Assembly (NCBI GenBank): GCA_038503075.1
Contig: JBCAML010000017.1
Span: 1-64,000 of the forward strand
Direction: 5' to 3'
Origin: Gyromitra esculenta
Taxonomy: Eukaryota; Ascomycota; Pezizomycetes; Pezizales; Discinaceae
Length of the DNA stretch: 64,000 nt
A program made the position numbers and the translations under genes. Within the stretch, counting starts at the first letter, position 1, and the number at the start of each line of letters is the position of its first letter. Positions 44,648 to 57,800 of the stretch are shown piece after piece. The notes under the pieces were generated by a model. That model had not been told where the DNA came from. It searched no databases and saw only the letters and a list, made by a program, of their open reading frames with translations.

Positions 44648-47530
44648 CTATCTGCTATTCCTTTCCATGTTCGGCGCTGCCTCTAGAAGCTTAACTATCT
44701 CAGCGTACCCTTCGCACCGAACCCTGTTCAGTGCTGTCTTTTTGTTATTGGCCTCAACCAATGGGTTGGCGCCCCTCTCGAGGAGTAGTCGGACCACGGT
44801 TTCATGTCCTTGAGATGCTGCTTGGTGCAATGGTGTCCGTCCATAGTTATCTTTTGTCGAGATACTTACACCTCTATCGAGCATTTCTCGAATTGCTGCG
44901 TGGTGTGCTCCGGATGCTGCCTGGCATAGCGGCGTCCGCCCAAAGCTGTCTCGAACTGAAGGGTCGGCCCCGTTCTGGAGGAGTAACGCTATTATTTGCT
45001 CGTTCCCTTCGCATGCCGCCAAGGAGAGTACAGTTTTTCCGTTTTTGTCTGCGATCAAAACATTAACATTGCTAGTCAGGAGTTCTTCCGTCATAGCGAG
45101 GTTCCTAGCAGATACAGCCCGATGAAGTGGTGTGCGTCCTTGCTTATCCTTGGCGGAAGTGTAAGCCCATTTTCGATGAGCAGCCGGACCACCAACTGGT
45201 GCCCTCCAGATGCAGCACAATGGAGTGGTACCCGTCCATGATTGTCCGGTACTGAAAAATTTGCGCCGTTCTTGAGAAGAAGTTTGAATATAGCTTCGTA
45301 TCCTGCAGTCGCAGCTAGATATAGTGGTGTCCGTCCGTACTTGTCTTGAGTTGAAAAACTGGCTTTCATTTCGAGGAGTTGTCGTATCGTTGATTCATGC
45401 CTGTTAGATACTGCAAGAGATAGTGGCGTCTGTCCGTCTTCAGCCACGCTTGATATGTCTACGAATTCTTCGAGGAGCCATTTGAATATACTTTCGTGGC
45501 CCTTGAAAGTTGCCCAGTGGAGCGCAGTCCATCCATTTCTATCAGGGAGTGCCATCCATTTTGTTAGGGATCGAGAATCGAAGATCCGAAGTAAGTAACA
45601 TCTTGACCACTGTGCTATGCCCCTCAGAAGTGGCAACAGATAGAATTGTCCGCCCGTCTTTGGATTGGCCGGATAAATCAATTCTCAATTGGAGAAGCAC
45701 CCAAACGATCGATATGTGTCCTTGGGATGCTGCCCGGTACCACGGTGTCCTTCCATACAGGTCTGGGCGAGAAAAATCCTGATGTCCATCTCCTGGTGGT
45801 AACTAATGATCGCCCCCAGTTAGCTTTTCCGCTGCTGAGACACTCTGGTTATCTATGAAACCCTTGCATCTATATATTCTTGGACCCTTGAGAAGTAGTC
45901 GAACCACTGCTTCGTGCTCGTTAAATGCTGCTAGGAGCATTGGCGTCCATCCATCGCTGTCCACAACTATCGGGTTGGCATGGCGATTGAGGAGATATCT
46001 GACTACCTTTTCGTGCCCATTAGCGGCTGCGATGCACAGTACTGTCCTTCCGTCTTTAACCTTGGTTGGATGGTCTGCTCCCATGTCAAGCAGCAGTTTG
46101 GCAACTGCCAAATGCCCTTTACTTGCTGCCAAGTACAGGAATGTCCGTTCCTCTGGATCTGTGTTTGAAACGTCTCTCCCGTTTTCGAGTAGATTCCGGA
46201 CGGCCGCTTCATTCCCTTGAGAAATTTCCAAGAGTAGTACTTTTTGTGCTTTCTGACTTAACGGAAGTGGCGATTTTGCGATAATCTTTTCGAGGATCTG
46301 AATCACCGCTGTATGGCCTTGAGAAGCAGCCAGGATCAGAGGTGTTCGTCCTACTATATTCGGAGCCGAAGGGTCAACTCGTTTCTCGAGGGGGTGAGTA
46401 ATAATTACTGCATGCCCTTTAAATGCTGCCCAGTGCATCGCTGTCCATCCATTTTTATCAATATCTGAAGGATTACAGCATTTGCCGAGAAGCAAAAGAA
46501 CTAAGACCTCAAAACCCTTAGATACTGCTATAAGGAGAGATGTTCGCCCATGTTTATCCGGGAGTAATATATCGATATTTTTATCAAGGAGTAACTCAAC
46601 CACTGCTTTATTACCACCAAGGACTGCCTAGCCGACGGATCACCACCTCTTTCAAGAAGTAATCTAGCCGTGGCCTCAGCCCCCTAGAGGCTGCTAAGAA
46701 CAATGCTGTCTTTTCATCGTTGTCACGGGCGGATATATCGGCTCCTTTCTCAAGTGTAATTCTGATTACTTCCTCATGACCACCGAAAATGGCCCAGTGG
46801 AGCGCTGTCCAGCCGTCATTGTCTGTCTTGGATATGTTAGCACCTCTGTCGAGAAGTAGCTTTGCCACATGAGACCCCTTCCCTGTAGACGTCGCCAAGG
46901 ACAATGCTGTCTGTCCGGAATCGTCGAGAGTAAAAATATCATCTCCATGGTCAAGTAGAAACTCTACCGCTTTGAGATGCCCTAGTACTGATGCAGCGTG
47001 CAATGCAACCTGCCCTTTGGGATATCCATCGAACGCTAATCTTCATTTGTTCTTGAAGGATTTGGTTTGCAAGTAAGAGGAAATCGAGCCTAGGTTTTGA
47101 AGGAATTTGAGGAGTGGAGCTAATGATAGGTCCTCGCTACAGTATGGTGGATTAAAGTATTAAAACGAGGGTTCGCGTTGATCTACGTGTTGATGTAGTG
47201 GATCAAGTCGTCTTTTGTGGTCCTCTCCGGCATACTCATCTGTAGGACGTTGAAAAAAGATAGGCGGATATCACTTATGAACAAGCTGGCCATAAACACA
47301 TGGAAACCATCCTTCTCCATCCTACATATCATTGGCAAAATCTGGGCCGTCTCATATACCTCCAAAGCATCGGAAACAAAAAACACTTTCCGGAAAACAG
47401 CTTTGATTATGAGAAGGGCAGAATAAAGTTCCTCAGATGTTAGGGTTGTCCCTTGACGCTCAACTCCTCCGTGGCTGCCATGATAATCAATATCAAATTT
47501 ATAAAGTAAAAAGGGTAGAATAGAAAACAA
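44648..47530 (-). pseudogene. Decayed NLR: relict NACHT and ankyrin repeats
   Basis: The minus strand from 47530 reads EELYSALLIIKAVFRKVFFV and SDALEVYETAQILPM, then GFHVFMASLFISDIR. This looks like a NACHT Walker B (normally DALDEC) and TSRP region with key residues lost. From 47003 to 44648 ankyrin repeats follow in at least four frames (segments 46611-47003, 45803-46603, a third frame at about 45540-45790, 45091-45681, 44648-45220). Frame changes fall inside repeats, for example near 45550-45560 where no intron fits, so this is decay and not splicing. About 20 repeats can be counted. No hydrolase or other N-terminal effector domain was found upstream of 47530. Related in plan to the intact NLR at 11-16 kb. 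Confidence 0.75.
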
Positions 47531-48245
47531 TAGTTGATGAGGATTCGATGTATAAACGGTTAGTAGGGGATCCGGACAGAAATATTAATGCCCATGAACT
47601 GCGCGTTGCTAGCATCACTCATGATCACTTCCCCTGCTCGTTAGAGACACATGTATACATAAAACCACACCAAAATGATTCCAGCGGCCAACAAGTACAC
47701 CAAAATATCTTTATATGGTGCATTTTTGTGGCATTTTCTGGCTTTTAGAGGGTTTACACCCCTTTTCCTGGAGTTCATACACCTGAATTTGTAACCGTAG
47801 GCATCAACAGAATTTATATCACGTGATCACGTCGAAATGTCAGCTACCTATCTAAAGCATACTTACAGATGTTGTCCCAATAAAAGATCTCTTGCAATTG
47901 TTAAGATTGTTAAAAACCCACGCTGTAACTAATTAGCCCGAATTGCTGTGCAACACGTGCACGACGTTTTGAACGTCATGTACAACGTACCTACGTACTA
48001 GAAACCTCTTAAATGATATACTTATTTTAATTTACTTTACAAATATAAAATTCATTGGCTGCGAATATATATATCCCATATCAATAAATATAAGCGATTG
48101 AACTTAGCTAGATTATCAAATGAGAGATTCGATGATCGTGAAACAACTAGAACTCTCGATACATACATATAAATATAAAACTCTAAAAATATGTGACCTG
48201 AACACAAAACTAAATAGAGAAGAGAGAAGAAAAAGTGCCACCCTA
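47531..48245. other. Intergenic, AT-rich
   Basis: No gene or relict recognised. Contains the palindromic ATCACGTGAT at 47818-47827. Confidence 0.5.
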
Positions 48246-50413
48246 TCACCGGTCAAACCATTCTTGCTGCATCCCTAATAGTTTTTGCATTGCCGAATAC
48301 CCGTTGTCCTGTGCAATTTCGACCGCCGTCTTTCTATCACTATCCCGAGCACCTATATCAGCCCCACCATGGAATAACAACTTAATCGCCGCCGCATGCC
48401 CGCTTTCTGCTGTTTTATGTAGCGGTGTGTTTCCAAATTTATCTTTGACATTTGGGTCAACTCCCTTATTTATTAGGAAATCTAACACAGCATTGTGCCC
48501 TTCACCAGCAGCGATATGCATTGCTGTCTCGGCGTTGAGGTCTCCAGCGCACATATAGCCCCCATGGCCCATCAAAACTTCTACACAATCCTGATGGCCA
48601 GCTTCGGCCGCTTTGTGCATCGCAGTTCTGTCAAGTCCGTCTCTGGCGTTTGGGCTCGCCTGTTGCTGGAGTAAGAGCTCAATTATTCCTCGGTGTCCCT
48701 TTTTCGCTGCAATACGAAGTGCTGTTCTTCCCTCGTAATCTTTGACGTCTGGATTGGATGCTCTATCCAGAAATATCTTCACGACAGCCTCACACGCTGA
48801 CTCTGCTGCGATATGTATAACGGCTCGGCCATAGTTGTCTCTGGAGTTAGGATTTGTACCGTTGCCAAGTAAGAATTCTGATATGGATCCGTGCTTGTTG
48901 CTTGCCGCCGCATGCAAAACCGTCTTGCCATCTGCATATTTGGCTTCTAGATCACATCCTTTTCCAGTTAAAAATTCCAAATCAGCTTGATTCCTCATTC
49001 CAGCCGCTCTATGCACTGCTCCCTTGCCGAGTTTGTTCTTTGCATCTAGGTCTGCGTTGTGTTCTACTAGGACCACAGGAGCAGCTTTGTCTCCTGTGGC
49101 TACCACCGTGTGAAGTGCCGTCTCTGAGCTCTCCTTCACTGCTTTTAGTGTTGGGTCGAATCCTCGTTCGAGGAGGAGCTTTTAAACGGCAGCTTGTCCC
49201 AGTTCCGCTGCCATATGTATTGCTGTTCTACCGAATTCGTCTTTAGCATCTGGATGGATATGATTTTCCAGCAACAGTTTCACTATAGCTTGGTCTCCTT
49301 TGCCTGCTGCCGTATGAATCGCCGTTTTACCATGGCTATCTTTAATAGTTGGATCTGATCCCACTCCCACTAAATATCCAACAATAGATGTGTGACCATT
49401 TCCGGCCGCTGTATGCATTGCCGTCCTACCATTCTTGCCTTTCACATCTATATCTGTTCCATACCCTACCAACAACTCCACAACAGATTGGTGTCCCATT
49501 TCCGCCGCTCGGTGTAATGCTATGTTATTGAACTCGTCCTTGATATCTAGAAGCGCACCATGGTCCAATAACTGCTTCGTAATGGTATCGCTTCCAGCCG
49601 CTGGCAAGTGTAATGGGGTCCTTTTTGACGGGTTATTTCGATCGTTGATGTTCGCACCGTTTAGTAGGGGTTCGATAATTTTACCACTTTCGGAGTCGGA
49701 CCTATTCTGCCTACAATTTCTCGAGAAATCCGCCAGTTAGAAAGCACTCGTCCAACATCGTCACCATATCTTGTAGAACCAATGATCCAGAGGATTTTGC
49801 CGTCGTCTGTGGTTCCCTCTTGTTTTCCGAGCTGCGATATCCACAGAGATACGATCGCCTCTATTTCCTCCAAATCAACTTCCCAAGGCCCAGGTGTGTT
49901 TTGGCCGTCGGCTTGAGTTCGTTTCACACTTATTTCGAGAAAGCCACTTACAGTGCTTTCGACTTCTAAAGTCCATCTAAACTCGGTATCCTTTTTGTAT
50001 TTCTCTTCAATTCCATCTAGCGAGGGGCCCCAGAGATGATTCATCAGGGTTTCTATCGTCTCCGCGAGTAACGCTGCCGTCTTGAGCGTTTCGCCAAGCC
50101 AGGTCGGTCCAGCTATTTGGCCAAATCTTTTCCTGGCTTGCAAAATTGATGAGAAAATAGTGTGTGGTTTTTCAGAACAGCCCTTCGTGACAAGACTCCA
50201 GGATTTGCAGTTCGTAATTCGTTTCGCGACAGAGTCGAGTTGATGGTCGTTTGGCAACTCGTGGACATAATAAGTTTTCTCATCGGAGGGTTGGGGGATT
50301 TCATCCGCAATGAATCTCTCAGAAACTTTCGTAAGATTGCGGCGTAGAAATACACGTAATAAAATCATGATTCCCATAGCAAGGAGTTGAGCAAGTGTTG
50401 CCCAGTAGTTCAT
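48246..50413 (-). pseudogene. Ankyrin-repeat protein with N-terminal TM helix, one nonsense codon and one frameshift
   Basis: From 50413: MNYWATLAQLLAMGIMILLR, a membrane helix. A ~220-residue domain follows with SVAKRITNCKSWSLVTKGCS, GPTWLGETLKTAALLAETIE, WTLEVESTVSGFLEIS and WEVDLEEIEAIVSLWIS, a module I have seen upstream of ankyrin repeats in fungal proteins but cannot name. The frame changes near 49680-49720, then about 14 ankyrin repeats run to the stop at 48246. An in-frame TAA at 49182-49184 interrupts between GQAAV and KLLLERG; CAA (Gln) there would fit the repeat, so a C-to-T change is likely. Only two lesions are visible, so loss of function is recent. No NACHT domain is present. 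Confidence 0.75.
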
Positions 50414-53048
50414 TCCTCGAAGACTACCGTTTAGGCGGAAACAGAAATTAAGTTAATATATTCCGAAGAATTTTAGGACACAAATCCTTACCCTATAAAC
50501 TGAAAAATAAAGCCTAGATTCGGTGTAAGCTCTCTTGGCTATAAGAAATGGTGGTCCATTTTGAGAAGAGTTACGTACCGGATCTGCCGACAAACTGTAA
50601 CATCAATATTCTGCATGGCCCGTTTAGTAGAACATATCAAATGGATTAACCATCTTATCTAGCGTTGGTACCCTTTTTTAGGATTGATGATACTCAGTAT
50701 CCAGTACCAAGAAACAAACCCTAAAACTTACTCTATAAAGAGCTCTGCCAATAAAACCACGTTGGAACTACAACGACATTGAGTTGACCTATCAGGATTT
50801 AAACAAATTCCCAATATCCCCGGCCCGGGTACTACAATAGACAGAGCGTCTGTGAAGTTTCGCGAACTTAAGGCATTCTAAATCTATCACCAACAAATAC
50901 AATGCAGACAAATGCTCCACTGTCTATTATGATGTTTCTAGACAGGTATGTTAATCACCCAATTGCAACTGTTTCCTTTATGGACTTAGTTTGGCACTGG
51001 TACCGCATCTCGGCAAAAGCCTGATTAGTTCGGGATCCAATTGCAATTGTTGCGTGACGCGATTCTTACTTTTTTTCTACACAAAAGGCGGTAGCTTCAA
51101 GTTGCTCGCGCCTGTAGCGGGCGCCCACGCAAGCGTGAAAGAAAAGTCTCGATGTCCTGCAACACTAATAATATAGCCACTAGGGTGTCCTTACGCAGCT
51201 GTACATTTAACGAGGGCTAATCGGAATGCGTGTGATTAAGAGTTTTTAATTCCGCACCGAGCAGCCTGCCAAGAAAATCGACAAGATACATCAAACCCAG
51301 CTTGATGTTTGACCTATAAACAGCAATTGGTGATCCCATAGAACGGAGCTATAATTATCCATCCGCATTAGGTTGGGACCTCATTGATGTCTGTCATAGG
51401 CTCAAGCAGTCTAGTAATTCCACACTAGCCCAAAAAATAATTATGACGGGGGTATAAAAGTTGGGTACAAACCAAATCTACGTTTCAAAGACTACAGTCC
51501 CAGAACTTAACACAAACTGTACTGTATTTACTCTCGAAATATGACCTGAAAGTGCTTCGGGCTAATCCCAGTACGGTACAAAATGTGGTCAAATCATCTG
51601 TCTTCGACCACTCAGAAGTTCCCTCGAGAATGTCCCACAAAAAACAGTGACTCATGAAAGACTGAGCTTCTGAATGGACCATCCACATAGGCCTAGCTCG
51701 GGGCACTTTCAAGTCCTATTTCAAGAGTACATACGGTAGCTAGAACAGCTATATAATAATCAACAGTGATAAGTTGGCTGCAGATGAAGAGGCTGCAATT
51801 GTGTTGTGAGCGGGCCGGGGGGTACTTGCAACAGAGGTTTATCCACGCCGCAAATTTTATTTACCACTCTGTACTATTAAAACTCGGGCATAAAAAAGTG
51901 CAATAGGAGATTTATTGGTCACATTTCTTGATTGTTCTACTTGATCATAACTAGATCTTACCAAATTTCCATCCGACTTTTCGGGGGCTTCAAAGTTCCA
52001 ATACATCAAATCCTTGACTATTTTTTGGTGGGTATACCGGTGCCCGTGCGCGCATAGCTATCCGTATACGTATGGAAATGAAATATAGCTCTCTCTCCCT
52101 ATATCCCAAAATCCGACACCGCAGTATGTTGAGTACTGGTTTTGTAGGTGTTTGCTACCGCATAATCATATGCGCATGCACAGCAACTACACGCGGTACT
52201 GCAGGTGTGTTGGGCACGTTGGTTTGCAATCGGCGACGGTCTTTGTAGATCACTTGAGTACTAGTTATACTGATGGGCCAAAGAGTACATATCACTTCAT
52301 GGTACCCCTGTGGTGTAAAAACTGGGACTTTAGTTAAGATCATCGTAGATAGGTATTGGGTCTTCCTGGCTAGCTATGCATATGCGTGCGCCAAGTATTT
52401 ATAAGATACATCCAGTATCAAAAAGTTGGGGCGTGAGGTGTACCTACATTACACAAAACCCTTAGCCTAGCATCAAAATTACATAATCTCTTTGATGAAA
52501 TTATGTTTAGCAGCTCAAACCATGGCCACCCCATCTGTATAATATATCCCAGCTAAGATGCCCCGGCCAAGAAAGCTCTTCGTGTATGCCCGACCATCAA
52601 GTGAAGAGGGTGATATAAGAAACTTATATAGATACGTGGCTATCTGAAAGGCTCACTACAGCCTTCTTTCCGAGTTAGAGTCCCCTAAGAGACGTAGAAC
52701 GAATGCTTTCTGAAAAAAATCTTCGCTAGAACAAAATCTAGGCGTAACGATGGTAGAGTATTAACGCGATTATACAAGCAACCAAGATTGCACGATCGAT
52801 CAGTTTCCATCACAAGAGGCAAGACTAAAGACTAAAGACTAAAGCTTAAGGGAAGGAATACAAGACACCGCAGCCACCCACATGCACTGTAGGACATCAT
52901 ATACACGCTTATTTTTTTTCCCCCTCCAAATTTTTTACAAACTCCGTAAAAAGCGACACCATGAACTTACTCCTCTCCCTCGCCGTACAAAAATCCGCAG
53001 CAATATCCACCCCCAAAGCGCCCCTCGGGTTTTTAAACATTCGCCCGT
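50414..53048. other. Gene-poor stretch
   Basis: No gene recognised. Three tandem GACTAAA units (TTTAGTC on the minus strand) lie at about 52822-52843. The remainder is AT-rich with short ORFs only. Confidence 0.5.
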
Positions 53049-54865
53049 TTACTTCGCCTCTCCTTCCTCGTTCTCCGGTCTGCGTCCATAAACGACGTGG
53101 CTATCCCATTAGACACAGAGGTTAGTTCTAAGACTGGGCAAGAAATATAGGAATAGCAGTGTGCGGTGATCGAGGAGCTTACTAATTCATATATCCATGG
53201 GTCCTCTTATCGAAGAGCTGAACCTTAATTTCCTTGATGAAGTTGTAAACATCCTCGGCTGACCATCTATAGCACAGATACAGGTTAGCATGTGGACACC
53301 AGTAGCAGTCTAACGGGTGAACAGCAATATAGTGTAGATATCGTGAAGAGTTTCCTGGGGTCGGGCGCTGAGTGCTGCAGGATAGGCAGGCAAGGAAATG
53401 ACAGTTCAAAGTTTTTTTTTTTTCGAGAACCACTCTGTCCCCCCTGCCTCTCACTTCCCCTTCACCCACAGCACTCGCATAAACCAAACCCTCAAGAACC
53501 TACACAATATCACCACTGCCTCACCCCCCCCCCACCCCGGGGGGATCCATTCACCACATCGATCCCACTTACCCAAGCACCCTCGTAAACAGCGCCAACG
53601 TAAACCCATCCAGCCCTTGCATCGCACTCAACAAATTATATTTCCCAATCTCCTTCAGCTCCTTATCCTTCGGCCACGGCCCAATCGGAAACCTGCAGAT
53701 CTTCTCATGAACATCCACGAACCCCGCATCCTCCATCCAGCCCCTCGTCAAGTGCGCGATATTCCCCGGCTTCCCAAACTTGTCCGCCGCAAGCTCCATA
53801 TTCTTCGACCAGAGCGCCATCGGCGACTCCGGGTGCAGCGAGCCGTCGTCCGAGAAGATGCGGAGCGTGGGCTCCTGCGATTCAAGGTACCCGCCGGGCT
53901 TGAGGCCCAGATACGCTTTGCGGAATAGCGCCGGCCAGTCGCTGACGCACGCCATCATGTACCGGATGTGGATGAAGTCGAAGGTCTCCTTTCCGGTGGC
54001 CCATTGGCCCTCGAGGTCGTCGACTTCGAACTGGAGATTCGGCGGTACCCAGGAGGGCTGGATCGGAGAGAGGTCGTTGCCGATTACCTGTGCGTGCGTG
54101 GAGAGTTAGTATGTGTGGGAGTGGTCGTATCATGGTCTTAAGGGGGGATGATGCATCGAGTCGTTGAACAGACGAACCTGGGCGGATGGAAACTGGTCTG
54201 CTATGTCGATGGCCCATATTCCGGTCCCTGTGCCGATATCTAGGATTCTCTGTGCGTGGTGGACAGTGTCAACTCATATAGCTGTAAGCAGCTGTGTTTT
54301 AAACACGATTACGGACCTGGGGGTTCCTTCCGATCGGTGCAAGGAACAGCTCTCCGTGTAGTGCGAGGGTAGCGAAATGATGACTAGTGGCCGAAGATTA
54401 GGATGCGATGCACGGCTCAAATATATCCCAAGGTACAGCAGCATTCCGTGGAAGACTGGCACTCACAAGATATCTAACTGCTCGTTCTGTGTTTCGTCGT
54501 TGGGTCCATAGTAGGCGCCCTCTCGGAAGGCGTGGTATCTTCGACCGTTTTCGTACCTGGGCGGTTTGGCAAGTTAGGGGGGTGCTTTTTTCCCAACAGG
54601 CGCTGGGCAATTCTCTCACTGGTAATTGAGCACACTGGACTTCAAAGACGTCGTGGCGCTCTCGCTGTAAGGGCGCCAAATGTCAGTCGACGGATGAGAA
54701 GAAGCAGTCCGAGAAGCTCAAGAACTCACAAGCCACTTGAATAGATCGAGTAGTCGTCCGATGTATTCTGTCTGTTTATTAGGACATTGTTTTCCGAGGA
54801 TCTCGATTGGGTGGGCCTACATCAGAATCCACAGCAATGGGACTAACCTCCTTCTCGCGAGGCAT
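53049..54865 (-). CDS. LaeA-like SAM-dependent methyltransferase
   Basis: Spliced minus-strand gene from ATG at 54865 (MPREKE, then NTSDDYSIYSSG). Recognisable order: TTSLKSSVLNYQYENGRRYH, REGAYYGPNDE, HHFATLALHGELFLAPIGR, motif I LDIGTGTGIWAIDIADQFP, IGNDLSPIQPSWVPPN with EVDD, FDFIHIRYMMACVSDW, LKPGGYLESQE, then GWMEDAGFVDVHEK, WSAEDVYNFIKEIK and the C-terminal HVVYGRRPENEEGEAK. Introns have GT/AG ends; the last one joins GYMNY to HVVYG. LaeA-like proteins are class I methyltransferases, many encoded in secondary-metabolite or subtelomeric regions; the substrate of this one is unknown. No lesion was seen. A second gene with the same C-terminus ends at 63842. Confidence 0.82.
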
Positions 54866-57800
54866 GATTGCTGGGCTGCTAGGTTTAGGTATATACCTAC
54901 TAAACGTCTGGCAACACCGAGGACCCCGGATCGAGTAGGTATGTAGATAAACGGAAAAAAACTGAGATGGACGCCAGCTATATCACGCCCACGCCCACGC
55001 GGGTGGACTGGCGGTTATCTTAAATCCGCGGCAAGGATTCAGGCTATGCCTCTTGAAAACACCATCCAGGGATCCATGAGACAGGGAAGAAAAAGCGGGG
55101 TACCAATTTGCACTCGGCGACCAATAGAGGAAATACTAAGCCAAGAAGCCTAGCTGGCGGGTCTGTCTATATCGATCTCGTGAAAAAGAAAAGAGGAGAC
55201 TCTAATCTCGACCACCCAGTGGAGGGCAGAGACACTTTAGTAACGGGCACAGACAGCGGGTCTGCGGACAATGAATGCCTCACTGCTTCTGTGCTCGACA
55301 GCGGCCAATGGTCCCAAGCAATTGTCTCATCAGTAGAGTACTGAGTGGGAATGACGCGAGTGATGCACTATGCATCGTGAAGTGCCATGGGTTGGATCGA
55401 AGGCCCTCGTGGCGGAATGGGCTCAACACGGAGACGCCGGCTGCCGGGGCCTCAGTCTTGGCCACTTTAAATTAGAGCATCAGTTGGCGGTACCCGCCTA
55501 TTCAGTTTGGCTGTTTGACTCTGGCGCCCAGCTGCAGGCGTGCCAGCTGTGCTCAAAAGACACGATGTCTGGAGGGGTTCTGGAGAATACCCTTGCCCAG
55601 CGCACCCAGCTGCGTTGGGTGGCATATGGCTACATGCTATCGCAGCATCAGCAATCTCCCCAATCTCCCTCCACAGGCGCTCTAATCATCACGCACTCTG
55701 TAACCGAGCTGGCTGCCTGCATGCTCGCTTCCATCCTCTCCACACTTGCTTTTTGGTCGCTCGGCCCCGGAGCTGTCGGCTCCAAGACACGCTGGTTCCA
55801 AGAAATCTGAATCCAGGATCTGAGACCAAGAACCGGTGCGCGGGTGAGAGGGCCCAGCGTCCGACTGCCAGCCCTGGCCCTGAATCCCTTCTAGCGAGGG
55901 ACGCCCTCGGAAATTTACAAAATGTAGGTATCGTACACGTACGGCGCGCCTGTGTTACCTCTACGCATAGTAAAAATATGGCTGAGTAATGCGAGCCCTA
56001 TCAGTTCTTGACATTCTCTGTGAGCACAGCTCATCATTGGCGAAGAGCCTTATTTCACGTGGCAATGAGTTTGGGTTGTTATTTCCATATGTACGATAGT
56101 ATGATTCGGGTAGGGGGCGTACCATACTGAAATTAAGGCTACCCTGCTTCTAACATACTCGCAACCCCATATCATATTCCTCGAGTGGTTACGGGTGAAG
56201 CCGACAATCAAGTCTCGTCTCAGTTAGTGAACACGGGGGATAGCAAACGAGCATAGTAAAACCACTTTGATAGGTCTGTAGATACCAACAGTCACGGTCC
56301 GTATCCAGCCAGCCCACGGTACTGGGCTAACCCAGGAGCATTGTCCTTTAGACCGCTTACACGTTCGGTGCTCATCCAGAGATATCGTCGACGATGATAG
56401 TTCTACACTCGTGCTCTACGATAAGTACCTGAAAAATGCCTTTCGGTGGCAACGGTTTTTAAATCCGTACCGGGCCAAAGTCTCACCTTTGTTCTCAGAT
56501 ACTTATGCTAGAGCACAGGTAGATTAAATCGTATATTTTCCAGGTAGTTGCGCCGGGAATTTTTACCAGTCTCTGTTCACTATTTCTCGGCCCGATCGCG
56601 CCTGTGTTTCCGTGGGGTCGGGCCCAGCAGCCATGTGGGTAGGTACTTACTCTCTATCAAGGGGGCCGTGTGTGTAGAAATTCCTGGGTCGGCGGAAAAC
56701 AGTAAGCTTTCACCGATTGCTGCTCACCGCAAGCTGACATCTTCAGGAACTTTCTTTTATTTTTTGCACGTTCACCTTCATCAGGTGCATAGTTCTTCAG
56801 GTGCTGGAATCGTTTCGGACTATTCCGACTATACTGGCGTGTTGTTGCTTCTTATTTTTTCTGTTGACCAACTCAAACCCTAGCAGAGGGCCTCGACCCC
56901 TTAACGTGAACCTCGCAACTTTCTATGGTTACTGCGCTATGCGCGGCTGTTTTTAGGCGTACATAACAACAGGAAAACAGGGAACCGTGTGCTGATTCAC
57001 TGTTCTACAGAGTTTCCGTCCTCTGGTCCATACAGTTGCACAGAGTGACTTCTGGATAACCTTGGCCTGCAGCTGTCTCCGGTATTTACCATACGGTGGG
57101 ACTGATCAAAGTCAAGACACTAACTGTAAGCAGGAAAGGTGACCTAAGTGGCCGGACAGTTTACCTTTCTTGCCGAAACTATCGATATCACTCAAGCTTG
57201 GTGTGGTCTTCTGGTTTGACGGTCGGGTTAGCGTAATCGATTTTAATCAGATCTGGGAATATATCAAAGTGGTAGAGTAGATCCTAGATATATGTAGTCG
57301 TTGGAGCCATCGCAGGTTTTGGAGAGAACCACCTGGGTGGATGTAGAGATCCTAGCAGGAGAGGCACAGTGAACCTAACCAATTTAAAGAAGGTTTGGGG
57401 CGTTTTGGATGGATGTTAGGGTCACAACACTGAGGGAGTGGCAAATAGCTCCGAGCGTTGTTTAGTACGTCGAGAGTGTAGGATAGAGTATGGTTCTCGA
57501 GGGGAATCAAATCATAAGACACTTACGCCGCTTCTGCCAGGGTCTTTACATCCACCCGGACGGTTCTCTCCAAAACCTGTAGTAACCATACTTGGCACTA
57601 TGGGCAGCGAGCGAACCTACTCCCTGAGCAAGGTATTTCAATCCGCCAACGTTCGGCCGAACCTCGAAAACTGGACTTGTCTCTGCACGTGTATATCACT
57701 CTGAACAAGTGCTGGAAAATCCCCTGAAGCCAACACTTAGAAGTTTAAGCAAATATAAATTTTAACACAACTATATACACATCCTGATCGGTTGGGAAAA

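Noticed and set aside
55108..55989. Several plus-strand ORFs up to 149 codons
   Set aside because: They overlap in different frames, with no known motif or intron structure.
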